DNA of 42,518 bases from Alcanivorax jadensis T9 (GTDB taxonomy: Bacteria; Pseudomonadota; Gammaproteobacteria; Pseudomonadales; Alcanivoracaceae). Location: positions 1-42,518 of the forward strand of contig NZ_ARXU01000019.1 in assembly GCF_000756655.1 (NCBI RefSeq), read 5' to 3'. The notes below the pieces were generated by a model. That model saw only the letters and a list, made by a program, of their open reading frames with translations. It was not told the DNA's origin and did no database searches. Positions 25,760 through 35,345 of the stretch are shown in pieces. A program made the position numbers and the translations under genes. Every line of letters starts with the position of its first letter. Within the stretch, counting starts at the first letter, position 1.

Positions 25760-25781
25760 TGTGGGAGCGGCGCTTCGACCG
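25760..25781 (+). repeat. Single REP unit
   Basis: TGTGGGAGCGGCGCTTCGAC matches the general TGTRGGAGC REP form and can fold around GCGGCGC. It stands alone, without an inverted partner, in the 131-base gap before the hydrolase gene. Confidence 0.45.
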
Positions 25782-25857
25782 TGATTAGCGGATATGGCCA
25801 TGGCTGGATACACTGAATGGACCATTCCGCAACCTGGACACCGTCACTTCCCATCGC

Positions 25858-26979
25858 ATGGAGCGCCGCCCCGTGACTCTCTTTATTGTCGTTCTGCTGG
25901 CCAGCCTTGCGGTGGCGTATTACCTGAAAACCGCCGCGCGCAAACCACAGCTTGTCTACCGCGATACCGGCTTTAACCGGAATATGCTGGCTCGACTGCC
26001 GCAGCTGTCACAACGGTTTTTTCCCACACCCTGGCTGTTCAATACACATCTGCAGCTGATCGTGCTCGGGCTGAAAAAAGCCTTTTCTCCGGCACTGGAT
26101 TATTCCCACACCGATATTCTCACCATGCGCGACGGCGGCACCACCTCGCTGGATTGGGTCGGCCTGGATACCCCCACCGACACCCCCACCTTGCTGGTCC
26201 TGCATACCATTACCGGTTCACCGAAAAGCATGCGCGAGTTGGTAAGGGATCTGCATCAGCAAACGGGCTGGCGGGTGGTAGTCTGCACCCGGCGCGGCCA
26301 CGGCGATCTGCCATTGACTGCACCGCGCATCAACACCATGGGCGACACCGATGACTTGCGCGAACAGATCGCTGTCATCCAGCAACGCTATCCGCAGTCT
26401 CCTTTGTACGCCGTTGGCATTTCGGCGGGTTCCGGGCTACTGGTCCGCTACCTGGGTGAAGAAGGAGAAAGCGCCCCGTTTCGCGGCGCCATGGCCTATT
26501 GCCCCGGCTACAACATTGAGGTGGCCTTCCGCCGTGCCCGGCAACCCTACAACCGCATGATGGCCCGCAAACTGGCGCGCACCTTTGTCACCGCCAATGC
26601 CGAAACATTCAGAAAACTGCAAAGCTATGACGCCTGTGCCAGCGCCCCGGACCTGCATGCGTTCCATGCCAACCTCCATGAAATGGCCGGTTACCATAGC
26701 CACGCCGATTTTCTGGAAGCCAGCAATCCCATGGTGGTCATGAAGCGAATCAGCATCCCTTTGCTGGTGCTGAACGCGGAAGACGATCCGGTGTGTGTGA
26801 TCGGCAATGTGCGCGAATACGAATCGCTGGTGCGCGAGTTGCCGCGAACCCTGCTGGTGGTTACCCGCAGGGGCAGTCACTGTGCTTATTTTGAGGGCTG
26901 GCGACCGCGAAGCTGGGCCAACCGGTTGATCGCGGATTTCTTGCTGAATCTGGAGAAGAATCCCGGCCTGAATCCGTGA
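25858..26979 (+). CDS. Alpha/beta hydrolase of the YheT/ABHD1-3 type
   Basis: A 373-aa hydrolase with an N-terminal membrane anchor (TLFIVVLLASLAVAYYL, residues about 7-23). The family features are FFPTPWLFNTHLQLI, the oxyanion region VLHTITGSPKS, CTRRGHGDLPL, the nucleophile elbow GISAGSG (Ser near 184), the acid in LLVLNAEDDPV and the His in RRGSHCAYFEGW. The C-terminal pattern is that of the ABHD1/ABHD3/YheT group, which includes lipid esterases. The start is uncertain: ATG at 25858 lacks a Shine-Dalgarno, while GTG at 25873 has GGAG nine bases upstream and would still keep the anchor. Confidence 0.88.
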   Translation: MERRPVTLFIVVLLASLAVAYYLKTAARKPQLVYRDTGFNRNMLARLPQLSQRFFPTPWLFNTHLQLIVLGLKKAFSPALDYSHTDILTMRDGGTTSLDWVGLDTPTDTPTLLVLHTITGSPKSMRELVRDLHQQTGWRVVVCTRRGHGDLPLTAPRINTMGDTDDLREQIAVIQQRYPQSPLYAVGISAGSGLLVRYLGEEGESAPFRGAMAYCPGYNIEVAFRRARQPYNRMMARKLARTFVTANAETFRKLQSYDACASAPDLHAFHANLHEMAGYHSHADFLEASNPMVVMKRISIPLLVLNAEDDPVCVIGNVREYESLVRELPRTLLVVTRRGSHCAYFEGWRPRSWANRLIADFLLNLEKNPGLNP

Positions 26980-27036
26980 TGGCGAAGCATCAGACCAGGA
27001 CTTCTTCTATTCGTAAAAACCCGCCGTATTCCAGGA

Positions 27037-27075
27037 CGTAGGGTGCACTGAGCCTAAGGCGAACTGCACCCTACG
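27037..27075. repeat. 11-bp inverted repeat between convergent genes
   Basis: CGTAGGGTGCA (27037-27047) and TGCACCCTACG (27065-27075) are perfect inverted arms around a 17-base loop. It lies in the 229-base gap between the hydrolase and methyltransferase genes, where no gene is seen. A second, weaker stem, GGGCAAG...CTTGCCC, occurs at 27138-27162. Neither has a T run, so they are not typical terminators. Confidence 0.5.
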
Positions 27076-27208
27076 CAATCTGTGGTGGCGGTGAGGAATT
27101 CAGATTTGCGATTTGGTCACCCGGAAGGATGGCCCCGGGGCAAGCCGCCTCACGCCTTGCCCGGGAACTGATCGATTCCGTTTTCGCTAATCCGCAATAG
27201 TTTTCAGA

Positions 27209-28408
27209 CTACAGGGAGAAGTTTATCCGGCAGAACCAGCTTTTCAGATAGGACGTTTCCGTAATGGCCGGGTGTACCGGATGGTCCGGCCCCTGCCCTT
27301 GATAACCGATCACCTGCACGCTGCGGTCGATGTGTCGGGCGCTGCTGTGGATCACGTCCAGCAAACGGTCCGCCGGCATATGCATGGAGCAGGACGCGGA
27401 GATCAGATAACCGCCCGGCTTGATCAACCGCAGGGCCAGCTCGTTGATAGCGTGATAACCGGCCAGGCCGTTCTTGAAATCCCTTTTGCGTTTCACGAAC
27501 GCCGGCGGATCCAGCACCACCAGATCATACTTTTCGCCATCGGCGATCAGCTGCTTCATGGCGGCAAAGGCATCGCCCTGGATGCTGCCTACCTTGTCCG
27601 CGACCCCGTTTAGCTTGGCATTGCGATGCACATAGTCGATGGCGGTTTCCGAGGCATCCACGCAGGTGACCGATTCCGCGCCGGCCATTGCTGCCTGCAC
27701 ACCCCAGCCACCGCAATAGGAAAACACGTCCAGCACCCGCGCCCCTTTGGCCAGTGGCACCATGGCCTGGCGGGCACTGCGGTGGTCGTAGAACCAGCCT
27801 GTTTTCTGCCCTTCAGCCAGCGGCGCCACAAAGCGGGCGCCGTTTTCGGTGAGTGACACCTCGTCGACCAGATCGCCTTTCAACGCCTTGGTATAGCGCT
27901 CCATACCCTCGATTTCCCGGGCCGCCGCTTCGTTCTTGGCAATGATATGGGTGGGATTAAGTACCGCATCCAAGGCACTGACGATAGTGTCCAGGTGCGC
28001 TTCCATGGCTCCGGAACCGGTCTGCACCACCAGCACATCACCGAAACGGTCCACCACCAGCCCGGGCAGGCCGTCGGCTTCGCCGAAGATCAACCGGTAG
28101 CTGTGTTCATCGAACAAAGTCTCGCGCAGGGCCAATGCCTGCTCGATGCGTTTCTTGAAGAAACTGCGCGACAGCTCCTGCTTCACGTCGCGACTATAGA
28201 GACGGGCCGCAATCAACGAGTGAGGGCTTAGAAGAGCCCGGCCCAGCGGCTTGCCCTGACTGTTCTCCACAATGCAGGCGGCACCAGCAGGCAGATCCTT
28301 GAGCGGGGTCTGGCGGGTATCAATTTCGTTGGCGTAGACCCACAGGTGGCCGGCCTTGAGGCGGCGTTCTTCGTTCTTACGCAGGCGGATAACAGTGGTT
28401 TCGCTCAT
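27209..28408 (-). CDS. RlmI-like rRNA (cytosine-C5) methyltransferase
   Basis: A 399-aa SAM-dependent methyltransferase close in length to E. coli RlmI (396 aa). The order is an N-terminal PUA domain (IRLRKNEERRLKAGHLWVYA to LIAARLYSRD), a central domain with RLIFGEADGLPGLVVDRFGD, then the Rossmann methyltransferase with motif I LDVFSYCGGWGVQAAMAG, VTCVDAS, and motif IV VVLDPPAFVK. A likely catalytic Cys lies in LISASCSMHM. It would methylate 23S rRNA at a cytosine. I placed the start at MSETTVIRL, since the PUA domain begins there; the frame runs 35 codons further upstream with no family features. Strand is opposite to the preceding hydrolase gene. Confidence 0.9.
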   Translation of the reverse strand: MSETTVIRLRKNEERRLKAGHLWVYANEIDTRQTPLKDLPAGAACIVENSQGKPLGRALLSPHSLIAARLYSRDVKQELSRSFFKKRIEQALALRETLFDEHSYRLIFGEADGLPGLVVDRFGDVLVVQTGSGAMEAHLDTIVSALDAVLNPTHIIAKNEAAAREIEGMERYTKALKGDLVDEVSLTENGARFVAPLAEGQKTGWFYDHRSARQAMVPLAKGARVLDVFSYCGGWGVQAAMAGAESVTCVDASETAIDYVHRNAKLNGVADKVGSIQGDAFAAMKQLIADGEKYDLVVLDPPAFVKRKRDFKNGLAGYHAINELALRLIKPGGYLISASCSMHMPADRLLDVIHSSARHIDRSVQVIGYQGQGPDHPVHPAITETSYLKSWFCRINFSL

Positions 28409-28635
28409 GGTGCTCACAGACAGCTGGCGGGAAAGGCCGCATGATAACACAGGGGTATGGCACCACTGATCCTGCAACGATGGCGAATGACGAGAGGCGA
28501 GAAACGACAACATGGCTTTCCCGAACGCCGGGTTTTGCTTTTCGTGACTCGGTCCTCGTAACTGGTATCACGCAATCGATCTATCGCACCGGCATTGGCA
28601 ACCCTGCAAACGCCCAGCGACCCTGTTTGTGAAAA

Positions 28636-28662
28636 CAAAAAAAGGGCGCCCGAAGGCGCCCT
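28636..28662 (-). terminator. Rho-independent terminator of glnK-amtB
   Basis: AGGGCGCC (28643-28650), loop CGAA and GGCGCCCT (28655-28662) give an 8-bp stem. On the minus strand a run of T residues follows. It lies 29 bases past the amtB stop. The rest of the gap 28409-28690 shows no gene. Confidence 0.88.
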
Positions 28663-28690
28663 GTCATTTCAAGGAAATCGTTGTGAAGGA

Positions 28691-29950
28691 TTAACCTTTC
28701 ACGAATTCCGGGTAGGCTTCCATACCGCAGTCAGCCATATCCATGCCTTCGTACTCATCTTCTTCTGCAACCCGGATGCCCATGACGGCTTTCAGGATGC
28801 CCCAGACGATCAGGCTGGCCACGAATACCCAGATGAAGATGGTAGCTGCACCGATGATCTGGCCGGAGAAGGACACATCAGCGTTGGTAACCGGTACCAG
28901 CAGCAGACCCAGCAGACCAACCACACCGTGTACGGAGATGGCACCGACCGGATCGTCGATCTTCAGCTTGTCCAGAGTCAGGATGCTGAACACTACCAGC
29001 ACACCACCAGCGGCACCGAACAGAGTAGCCAGCAGCGGAGTCGGAGTAGACGGCTCGGCAGTGATGGCAACCAGACCCGCCAGGGCACCGTTGAGCAGCA
29101 TGGTCAGGTCAGCCTTGCCGAACAGGATGCGGCCAACGATCAGGGCAGCAACAGCACCACCAGCGGCAGCAGCGTTGGTGTTCAGGAACACCATGGCAAC
29201 AGAGTGTGCGCTTGCAGCATCGCCCAGCTTCAGTACAGACCCGCCGTTAAAGCCGAACCAGCCCATCCACAGGATGAAGGTACCCAGAGTCGCCAGGGGC
29301 AGGTTGGCACCCGGGATAGCGTGCACTTCACCGTTAGGACCGTATTTGCCTTTACGAGCACCCAGCAGCAGCACACCAGCCAGAGCAGCAGCAGCACCAG
29401 CCATGTGAACGATGCCGGAACCAGCAAAGTCAGAGAAGCCCAGGTCGCCCAGGTTGTACATGCCAAACACGTCAGCACCACCCCAGGTCCAGGAACCTTC
29501 CAGCGGGTAGATCACACCGGTCATGAATACCGCGAAGACCAGGAAGGCCCACAGCTTCATACGCTCGGCAACCGCACCGGAGACGATGGACATGGCGGTA
29601 GCCACGAACACCACCTGGAAGAAGAAGTCAGACGCACCAGAGTAGACGGAATCACCATCGAATCCGTTCTCGGTAGATGCGCTCAGCACACCGGCCAGAT
29701 CGAAGGCTTCGATACCGTCCAGGAAGATGCCGCCGCCGTACATGATGGCGTAACCACACACCAGGTACATGATGCAGCTAATGGCAAACAGCGCCACGTT
29801 CTTGGTGAGAATTTCGGTGGTGTTTTTCGCACGCACCAGACCGGCTTCCAGCATGGCAAAACCGGCAGCCATCCACATTACCAATGCGCCACACACCAGA
29901 AAGTAAAAGGTGTCCATGGCGTACTGAAGTTCAAAAATTTGATTTTCCAC
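28691..29950 (-). CDS. amtB: Ammonium transporter AmtB
   Basis: A 419-aa 11-helix ammonia channel. The helices and signature motifs are clear: FAMLEAGLVRAKNTTEILTK in the second helix, DFAGSGIVHMAGAAAALAGV with the first pore His, and AISVHGVVGLLGLLLVPVT with the second pore His. It has no separate cleavable signal peptide region longer than the first helix. It moves NH3/NH4+ across the inner membrane and is blocked by deuridylylated GlnK, whose gene lies 71 bases upstream in the same operon. The region shows lower third-position GC than neighbours in parts (many gca/cag codons), but the frame is intact. Confidence 0.96.
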   Translation of the reverse strand: MENQIFELQYAMDTFYFLVCGALVMWMAAGFAMLEAGLVRAKNTTEILTKNVALFAISCIMYLVCGYAIMYGGGIFLDGIEAFDLAGVLSASTENGFDGDSVYSGASDFFFQVVFVATAMSIVSGAVAERMKLWAFLVFAVFMTGVIYPLEGSWTWGGADVFGMYNLGDLGFSDFAGSGIVHMAGAAAALAGVLLLGARKGKYGPNGEVHAIPGANLPLATLGTFILWMGWFGFNGGSVLKLGDAASAHSVAMVFLNTNAAAAGGAVAALIVGRILFGKADLTMLLNGALAGLVAITAEPSTPTPLLATLFGAAGGVLVVFSILTLDKLKIDDPVGAISVHGVVGLLGLLLVPVTNADVSFSGQIIGAATIFIWVFVASLIVWGILKAVMGIRVAEEDEYEGMDMADCGMEAYPEFVKG

Positions 29951-30021
29951 AATGCAACCCTCCGAAAATGGAAGCGTGTTCTCTAAACCCTGGCATGGGT
30001 CGATTTACAACACGGTAAAAC

Positions 30022-30702
<681 letters not shown>

Positions 30703-30731
30703 TTACCCCTGGTCCTCGATGGAGATTCAAG

Positions 30732-30980
30732 ATGCCTGATCAACCCTTTATCGACCGCCTGATGGCCGACATCAGTGGGCGCCTACCCACCGATCTGGGC
30801 GGCCTGCGCAACGAAGTGGAGCGCAATGTGCGCAGCGTACTGGCGGAAGCGGTCAGCCGCCTGGATCTGATCACCCGGGAAGAGTTCGATATTCAGCAAC
30901 AGGTATTGATGCGCACCCGGGAAAAACTGGAGGCGCTGGAGAAGCAGGTAGCGGAGCTGGAGAAAACGACGGACGCCTGA
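30732..30980 (+). CDS. ubiK: Ubiquinone biosynthesis accessory factor UbiK (BMFP family)
   Basis: An 82-aa protein of the former YqiC/BMFP group. PFIDRLMADISGRLPTDLGGL leads into an amphipathic helix, and the C-terminal REKLEALEKQVAELEKT is the trimeric coiled-coil. It helps the soluble Ubi complex make ubiquinone under aerobic conditions and binds lipid through the N-terminal helix. GGAG precedes the ATG. It is divergent from glnK and followed by a perfect 27-bp palindrome and then comM, an order common in gammaproteobacteria. Confidence 0.9.
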   Translation: MPDQPFIDRLMADISGRLPTDLGGLRNEVERNVRSVLAEAVSRLDLITREEFDIQQQVLMRTREKLEALEKQVAELEKTTDA

Positions 30981-30994
30981 CGCCCGGTATTTCC

Positions 30995-31066
30995 CGTAGG
31001 AGCTAGGCTTGCATGGCGAACAACCGCAATCGCGAGCAAGTTCGCCATGCAAGCCTAGCTCCTACG
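30995..31066. repeat. Perfect 27-bp inverted repeat (REP pair)
   Basis: The arms at 30995-31021 (CGTAGGAGCTAGGCTTGCAT...) and 31040-31066 are perfectly complementary over 27 bases around an 18-base loop. The GTAGGAGC edge marks it as the same broad REP class as the other elements. It lies 14 bases after ubiK and could end transcription or protect its 3' end. Confidence 0.8.
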
Positions 31067-31165
31067 AAAGTCTGATTTCCTACATCTACCGCCGACAACC
31101 TCGCACACGTAGCACGCTCCCCTCCCCGTACACTGCCTCGCACACACTGAATTCTGCGAGAACAC

Positions 31166-32656
31166 GTGACGCATGCATTGCTCTACAGCCGGGCACCACT
31201 GGGCATCCAGGCCCGGGAAGTGCGGGTGGAAACCCATCTGGCACCGGGCCTGCCTGCCTTCACCATTGTCGGCATGGGCGACACCGCCGTGCGAGAAAGC
31301 CGGGACCGGGTGCGCTCGGCGCTGGTCAACAGCGGCTTCGAGTTTCCCCAGCGGCGCATCACCGTGAGCCTGGCCCCGGCGGATCTACCCAAGGATGGCG
31401 GCCGTTTTGATCTGCCCATTGCCCTGGGCATCCTGCTGGCCAGCGGGCAGCTCGGAAAACTGGACAGCAACCAGTACGAATTTATCGGCGAGCTGGCATT
31501 GAATGGCGCCCTGAGCCCGGTTCCCGGCATGTTGCCCTGCGCCCTGGCCTGCCAGCCCACCGGCCGCACCTTGATCGTTCCCCGTGACAACGCAGATGAA
31601 GCCGCACTGGCAGGTGCCAGCACCGTGGCCGGCGACCAACTCGCCCAGGTGGCAGCCCACCTGGTGGGCCAGTCCCCGCTGCCACTGCACGATCACCCGG
31701 CCCCGGACACCACCACCTATGAAGGAGGCTGCCTCTCGGAAATCCGCGGCCAGGCAGCCGCCAAGCGGGTACTGGAGATTGCCGCCGCTGGCGGCCATTC
31801 ACTGCTGCTCAGTGGCCCGCCCGGTGCCGGCAAAAGCATGCTGGCCTCGCGCCTGCCGGGGCTGGTGCCGCCGCTGCATCCGAAACAGGCTCTGGAAGTG
31901 GCAGCCATTCATTCCCTGAAGCAGCCGCGCCCGGCTCACCTGTTCCACCAGCGCCCCTACCGGGCGCCCCACCACACCGCCTCGGCCACCGCCCTGGTCG
32001 GAGGCGGCAGCCACCCGCGGCCCGGGGAAATTTCCCTGGCCCACCACGGCATCCTGTTTCTCGATGAGTTACCGGAGTTCGACCGGCGAGTACTGGAGGT
32101 ATTACGTGAACCGCTGGAAACCGGTGAGGTGAGCATCGCCCGGGCTGCCCAAGAGCTCACCTTCCCGGCCCGCTTTCAATTGATCGCCGCCATGAACCCC
32201 TGCCCCTGCGGTTACCTGGGCGACCCGGAGAAGGGCTGCGGCTATCGTTGCGACAAGGCCAAGCGCTACCAGAACAAACTTTCCGGCCCCTTGTTGGACC
32301 GTATTGATCTGCACCTGGACGTACCCGCGGTGGAAGCCCGGGAACTACTGGGCGACCGGCAGGGAGAAACCAGCGCGACAGTCCGCGCCCGGGTACGCGA
32401 CGCCTGGCAACGGCAATGGCAGCGCCAGCGACGCCTGAACCGGGAACTGGGCAGCGATCACCTGGATCCGCTGCTACGCCCTCATCGGGACTGGCTGGCC
32501 AACGTCATGACCCGCATGGGGTTGTCCGCCCGGGCCCTGCATCGCAGTGCCCGGGTGGCACGCACCATTGCCGATTTGGCCGGAACAGATACCGTCGACC
32601 GGGATCACCTACGCGAAGCCCTGAGTTATCGACAAACGGTAGCGGACACCCGGTAA
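31166..32656 (+). CDS. comM: YifB/ComM-family Mg-chelatase-like AAA+ ATPase
   Basis: A 496-aa protein. The N-terminal Lon-like/ChlI domain (about 1-170) includes VETHLAPGLPAFTIVGMGDT and RITVSLAPADLPKDGGRFDL. The AAA+ domain (about 185-390) has Walker A LLSGPPGAGKSMLASRLPGL, the typical RPYRAPHHTASATALVGGGS, Walker B ILFLDELPEF, and CPCGYLGDPEKGC with the Cys cluster of the family. A C-terminal Mg-chelatase domain ends with SARALHRSARVARTIADLAG. ComM is a helicase promoting branch migration of transformed DNA in naturally competent bacteria. The start is GTG at 31166. It is complete, of normal length, and its natural role here depends on whether the organism is competent. Confidence 0.92.
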   Translation: MTHALLYSRAPLGIQAREVRVETHLAPGLPAFTIVGMGDTAVRESRDRVRSALVNSGFEFPQRRITVSLAPADLPKDGGRFDLPIALGILLASGQLGKLDSNQYEFIGELALNGALSPVPGMLPCALACQPTGRTLIVPRDNADEAALAGASTVAGDQLAQVAAHLVGQSPLPLHDHPAPDTTTYEGGCLSEIRGQAAAKRVLEIAAAGGHSLLLSGPPGAGKSMLASRLPGLVPPLHPKQALEVAAIHSLKQPRPAHLFHQRPYRAPHHTASATALVGGGSHPRPGEISLAHHGILFLDELPEFDRRVLEVLREPLETGEVSIARAAQELTFPARFQLIAAMNPCPCGYLGDPEKGCGYRCDKAKRYQNKLSGPLLDRIDLHLDVPAVEARELLGDRQGETSATVRARVRDAWQRQWQRQRRLNRELGSDHLDPLLRPHRDWLANVMTRMGLSARALHRSARVARTIADLAGTDTVDRDHLREALSYRQTVADTR

Positions 32657-32691
32657 CCCTGGTCAGGTTTCCTGTGGTCTGCTGACGCTGG

Positions 32692-32805
32692 TCAGCCAGC
32701 GATCAATATCGCCATCAGCACAGCCAGAAGTGACAGTGGCATGATGATGAGTGCGCTCTTGAGGAATTTCTCTACATAGAGATGTCTGGTGTATTGATCC
32801 AGCAT
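32692..32805 (-). CDS. Possible 37-aa single-helix membrane protein
   Basis: A short frame encoding MLDQYTRHLYVEKFLKSA followed by a hydrophobic stretch ALIIMPLSLLAVLMAILIAG to the stop. GGGGAAA lies a few bases before the ATG. A charged N-terminal part with a C-terminal single helix fits a small membrane protein. It lies in a 644-base stretch (32657-33300) with no other gene that I can support; bases 32980-33130 are AT-rich. No family is recognised, and chance occurrence is possible. Confidence 0.4.
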   Translation of the reverse strand: MLDQYTRHLYVEKFLKSALIIMPLSLLAVLMAILIAG

Positions 32806-33300
32806 GATGTATTTCCCCATAACCCGTTAAAATGACAACCGCGCCACTACCCCCGTAGAAAGACGCTTTTACTGAATCCCCCCATACACGGTGCCAACCA
32901 ACAGCGGACTTCTGACAGAACGCCTTTCTTACCAATTGGCACACGCAAGGCAATGAGGGAGGCGTGACTAGCGTCACGTCATTTTTTCCAGACTATCATA
33001 GTTATGAAAAAATAAGCATTTGCCAGTTAGCATTATTTTACATATTGCATTGGTCTCAATTGACACACGCAAACCTTGCAGGATACCGATACGACATTCA
33101 GGGAAAGGAACGCTGCCGGTATCGTGGTGACTAGGAAACCAAGACATGATGAAGACATGACGACTCAGCCATGACAAGTCGTTGCTTTAGAATGACTTTG
33201 CTGGCCACAGCCATCAACAGGGTTACTCCCCGCCGCCTCGCCCAGAAGGTGGTGCGCGGCGGCAAGGACTGGAACACAGGGTTGTCGCTAGCAGACGACA

Positions 33301-34497
33301 TTAACCCCACTGAAAGAAATCGCGTTTCTCTTTCAGATAGAACCGCGACAGCACCATCTTGTGCACCTCGCTGGCACCGTCCACCAGACGCGCCTGGCGG
33401 GCGTAGCGGTAGATCCATTCCAGTAGGGTGTCCTTGGAATAGCCACGGGCACCGCATAGCTGGATGGCGGTATCGGCGGCCTTGTGCAGGGTGTCGGCCA
33501 CGTGGATCTTGGCCATGGAAATCTCCTTCTTGGCGAAATCCCCCTGATCCAGTTTCCAGGCGGCCTGCATGGTCAGCAGACGGCCCACTTCGATATCCTT
33601 GGCCACGTCACCCAGCATCCACTGCACGCCTTCGTGCTCGGCCAGGGTGGTGCCAAAGCTCATGCGGTTTTCCACATAACCGGCGGCTTCTTCCATGCAA
33701 CGCTTGGCCAGACCCAGCCAGCGCATACAGTGGGTAAGACGAGCGGTGCCGAGGCGGATCTGGGTGACTTTCAGGCCATCGCCCACTTCCAGAAGACGAT
33801 TTTCATCCGGGATAATCAGACCATCGAATTTCAGCTCGCAGTGACCACCATGCTCTTCCGGCCCCATGATCGGGATGCGACGAACGATTTCCCAACCGGG
33901 CTGATCCGCATCAAACAGGAAGGCGGTAAGCCCCTTTCGCGGGTCATCGCTGGTCTTGGCAATCAGGATGAAGGTTTGCGCCCCTTCCGCGCCGGTGATA
34001 AACCACTTACGACCGTTAATGATCCAGTTGTCGCCGTCCTTGGTGGCAGAGGTATAGGTCAGGGACGGGTCAGAGCCACAGCCACCTTCCGGCTCGGTCA
34101 TTGCAAAAGCGGACCGCACCTTGCCGTCGATCATCGGCTGTAGCCAGCGGGCTTTCTGTTCGTCGTTGAGAATCTTGTTGAGCAGAATCATGGTGCCGTC
34201 ATCTGGCGGCGCACAGTTGAATACCACCGGCCCGAACGGACTGCGAGCGGCCTCTTCGTAGAGCACCGCCATACCGGCCACGCCCACATCCAGGCCGCCA
34301 CGCTCCCTGGGCAACTGGAAGCCCCAGAGTCCTGTGGCTTTCGCTTTTTCTCGCAGAGTATCGACCACGCTTTCCTTGAAGTTTTCGTGGTCGTCGTAAT
34401 TCGCCTTGTCGTTTTCCAGCGGCATGATTTCCGCTTCCACAAAGGCGGCCACTTGCTGGCGCAGGCTTTCCAGCTCCGGGGTCAGGGAGAAATCCAT
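33301..34497 (-). CDS. Acyl-CoA dehydrogenase (ACAD10/11-like)
   Basis: A 398-aa FAD enzyme with three ACAD parts: helical N-domain (MDFSLTPELESLRQQVAAFV), the middle beta domain with AFAMTEPEGGCGSDPSLTY and NWIINGRKWFITGAEGAQTF (flavin-binding segments), and the C-terminal helical domain with QLCGARGYSKDTLLEWIYR and ARQARLVDGASEVHKMVLSR. It oxidises an acyl-CoA at C2-C3 and passes electrons to ETF. The SEVHKMVLSR ending and length match the bacterial ACAD10/11-type group; chain length preference is unknown. The start is at MDFSLTP with GAGGACAG upstream, not the longer frame. It is 19 bases after the SDR gene, so it is in the same operon. Confidence 0.92.
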   Translation of the reverse strand: MDFSLTPELESLRQQVAAFVEAEIMPLENDKANYDDHENFKESVVDTLREKAKATGLWGFQLPRERGGLDVGVAGMAVLYEEAARSPFGPVVFNCAPPDDGTMILLNKILNDEQKARWLQPMIDGKVRSAFAMTEPEGGCGSDPSLTYTSATKDGDNWIINGRKWFITGAEGAQTFILIAKTSDDPRKGLTAFLFDADQPGWEIVRRIPIMGPEEHGGHCELKFDGLIIPDENRLLEVGDGLKVTQIRLGTARLTHCMRWLGLAKRCMEEAAGYVENRMSFGTTLAEHEGVQWMLGDVAKDIEVGRLLTMQAAWKLDQGDFAKKEISMAKIHVADTLHKAADTAIQLCGARGYSKDTLLEWIYRYARQARLVDGASEVHKMVLSRFYLKEKRDFFQWG

Positions 34498-34516
34498 GGT
34501 CTGTCCTCGATCTAGG

Positions 34517-35272
34517 TTAGAGAGTATTGCAGAGGTGGCCGCCATCCACGGCGATCACCGAACCGGTCATGTAGGACGACGCATCGGACGCCAGCAGCAA
34601 CAGCGGGCCGACCAGTTCGTCGATCTGCCCCAAGCGGCGATAGGGAATGCGCTTGAGCATTTTTTCCGCCAGCGGGCTGTTGAAGAAGTCCCGGTTGATA
34701 TCGGTTTCTACATAGCCGGGGCAGATAGCATTGCAGCGGATGTTGTAGCGGGCAAAATCCAGCGCCAGAGACTTGGTGAGCTGCACCACCGCCGCCTTGG
34801 AGGCGGTGTAGGGCGCCACCCGGCCACCCACACGCAGGCCGAGAATGGAGGCGATGTTGATCAGGCTGCCCGGGCGATCGTCCCGCCGCCATTGCTGGAT
34901 GGCAAACTTGGACACCGCCCAGACTCCTTTCAGGTTGGTATCCACCACCGCATCCCAGTCTTCTTCGCTAAGCTCGTCGGTGGGGCCTTCGTGGGATATG
35001 CCAGCATTGTTGACCACCACATCCACCGCCGGCATAGCGGCAAAGGCGTCTTCCACACTGCCGTGATCACTCACGTCCATGGGCACCACGGTGGCCTCAC
35101 GGCCCAGAGCCCGTACCGCTTCGGCAGTGGCTTCGAGCTTTTCCACCCGGCGAGCCGCCAGCACCACGTTGGCCCCTTCTTCGGCCAGGGCAATGGCGAA
35201 GTGGGCACCAAAGCCGCTGGACGCGCCGGTGATCAGAATACGTTTACCGGCCACACTGAATCGTTGGGACAT
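34517..35272 (-). CDS. Short-chain dehydrogenase/reductase
   Basis: A 251-aa classical SDR. It has the cofactor motif TGASSGFGAHFA (12-23), ARRVEKLE after beta 2 suggesting NADP(H) preference, the structural NNAG (residues near 88), the catalytic Ser in INIASILGLR, Tyr and Lys in YTASKAAVVQ, and the C-terminal CPGYVETDI and MTGSVIAVDGGH. It would reduce or oxidise a hydroxyacyl or other alcohol/ketone. The start is at MSQRFSVAG with GAGGAAG upstream; the open frame continues 5' into the Nudix gene but carries no family features. Linked to the acyl-CoA dehydrogenase, it is probably part of fatty acid or related acyl-CoA breakdown. Confidence 0.92.
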   Translation of the reverse strand: MSQRFSVAGKRILITGASSGFGAHFAIALAEEGANVVLAARRVEKLEATAEAVRALGREATVVPMDVSDHGSVEDAFAAMPAVDVVVNNAGISHEGPTDELSEEDWDAVVDTNLKGVWAVSKFAIQQWRRDDRPGSLINIASILGLRVGGRVAPYTASKAAVVQLTKSLALDFARYNIRCNAICPGYVETDINRDFFNSPLAEKMLKRIPYRRLGQIDELVGPLLLLASDASSYMTGSVIAVDGGHLCNTL

Positions 35273-35345
35273 AACTTCCTCACCCTTCTCTGCATCAGTG
35301 AGAGAAGCTACCCAGCCCGCCAGCCGGCCACAAGGACGAAAACGC

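Noticed and set aside
33171-33300. Short plus-strand frame beside the acyl-CoA dehydrogenase end
   Set aside because: It has no ribosome site or family features and runs into the antisense of the dehydrogenase.
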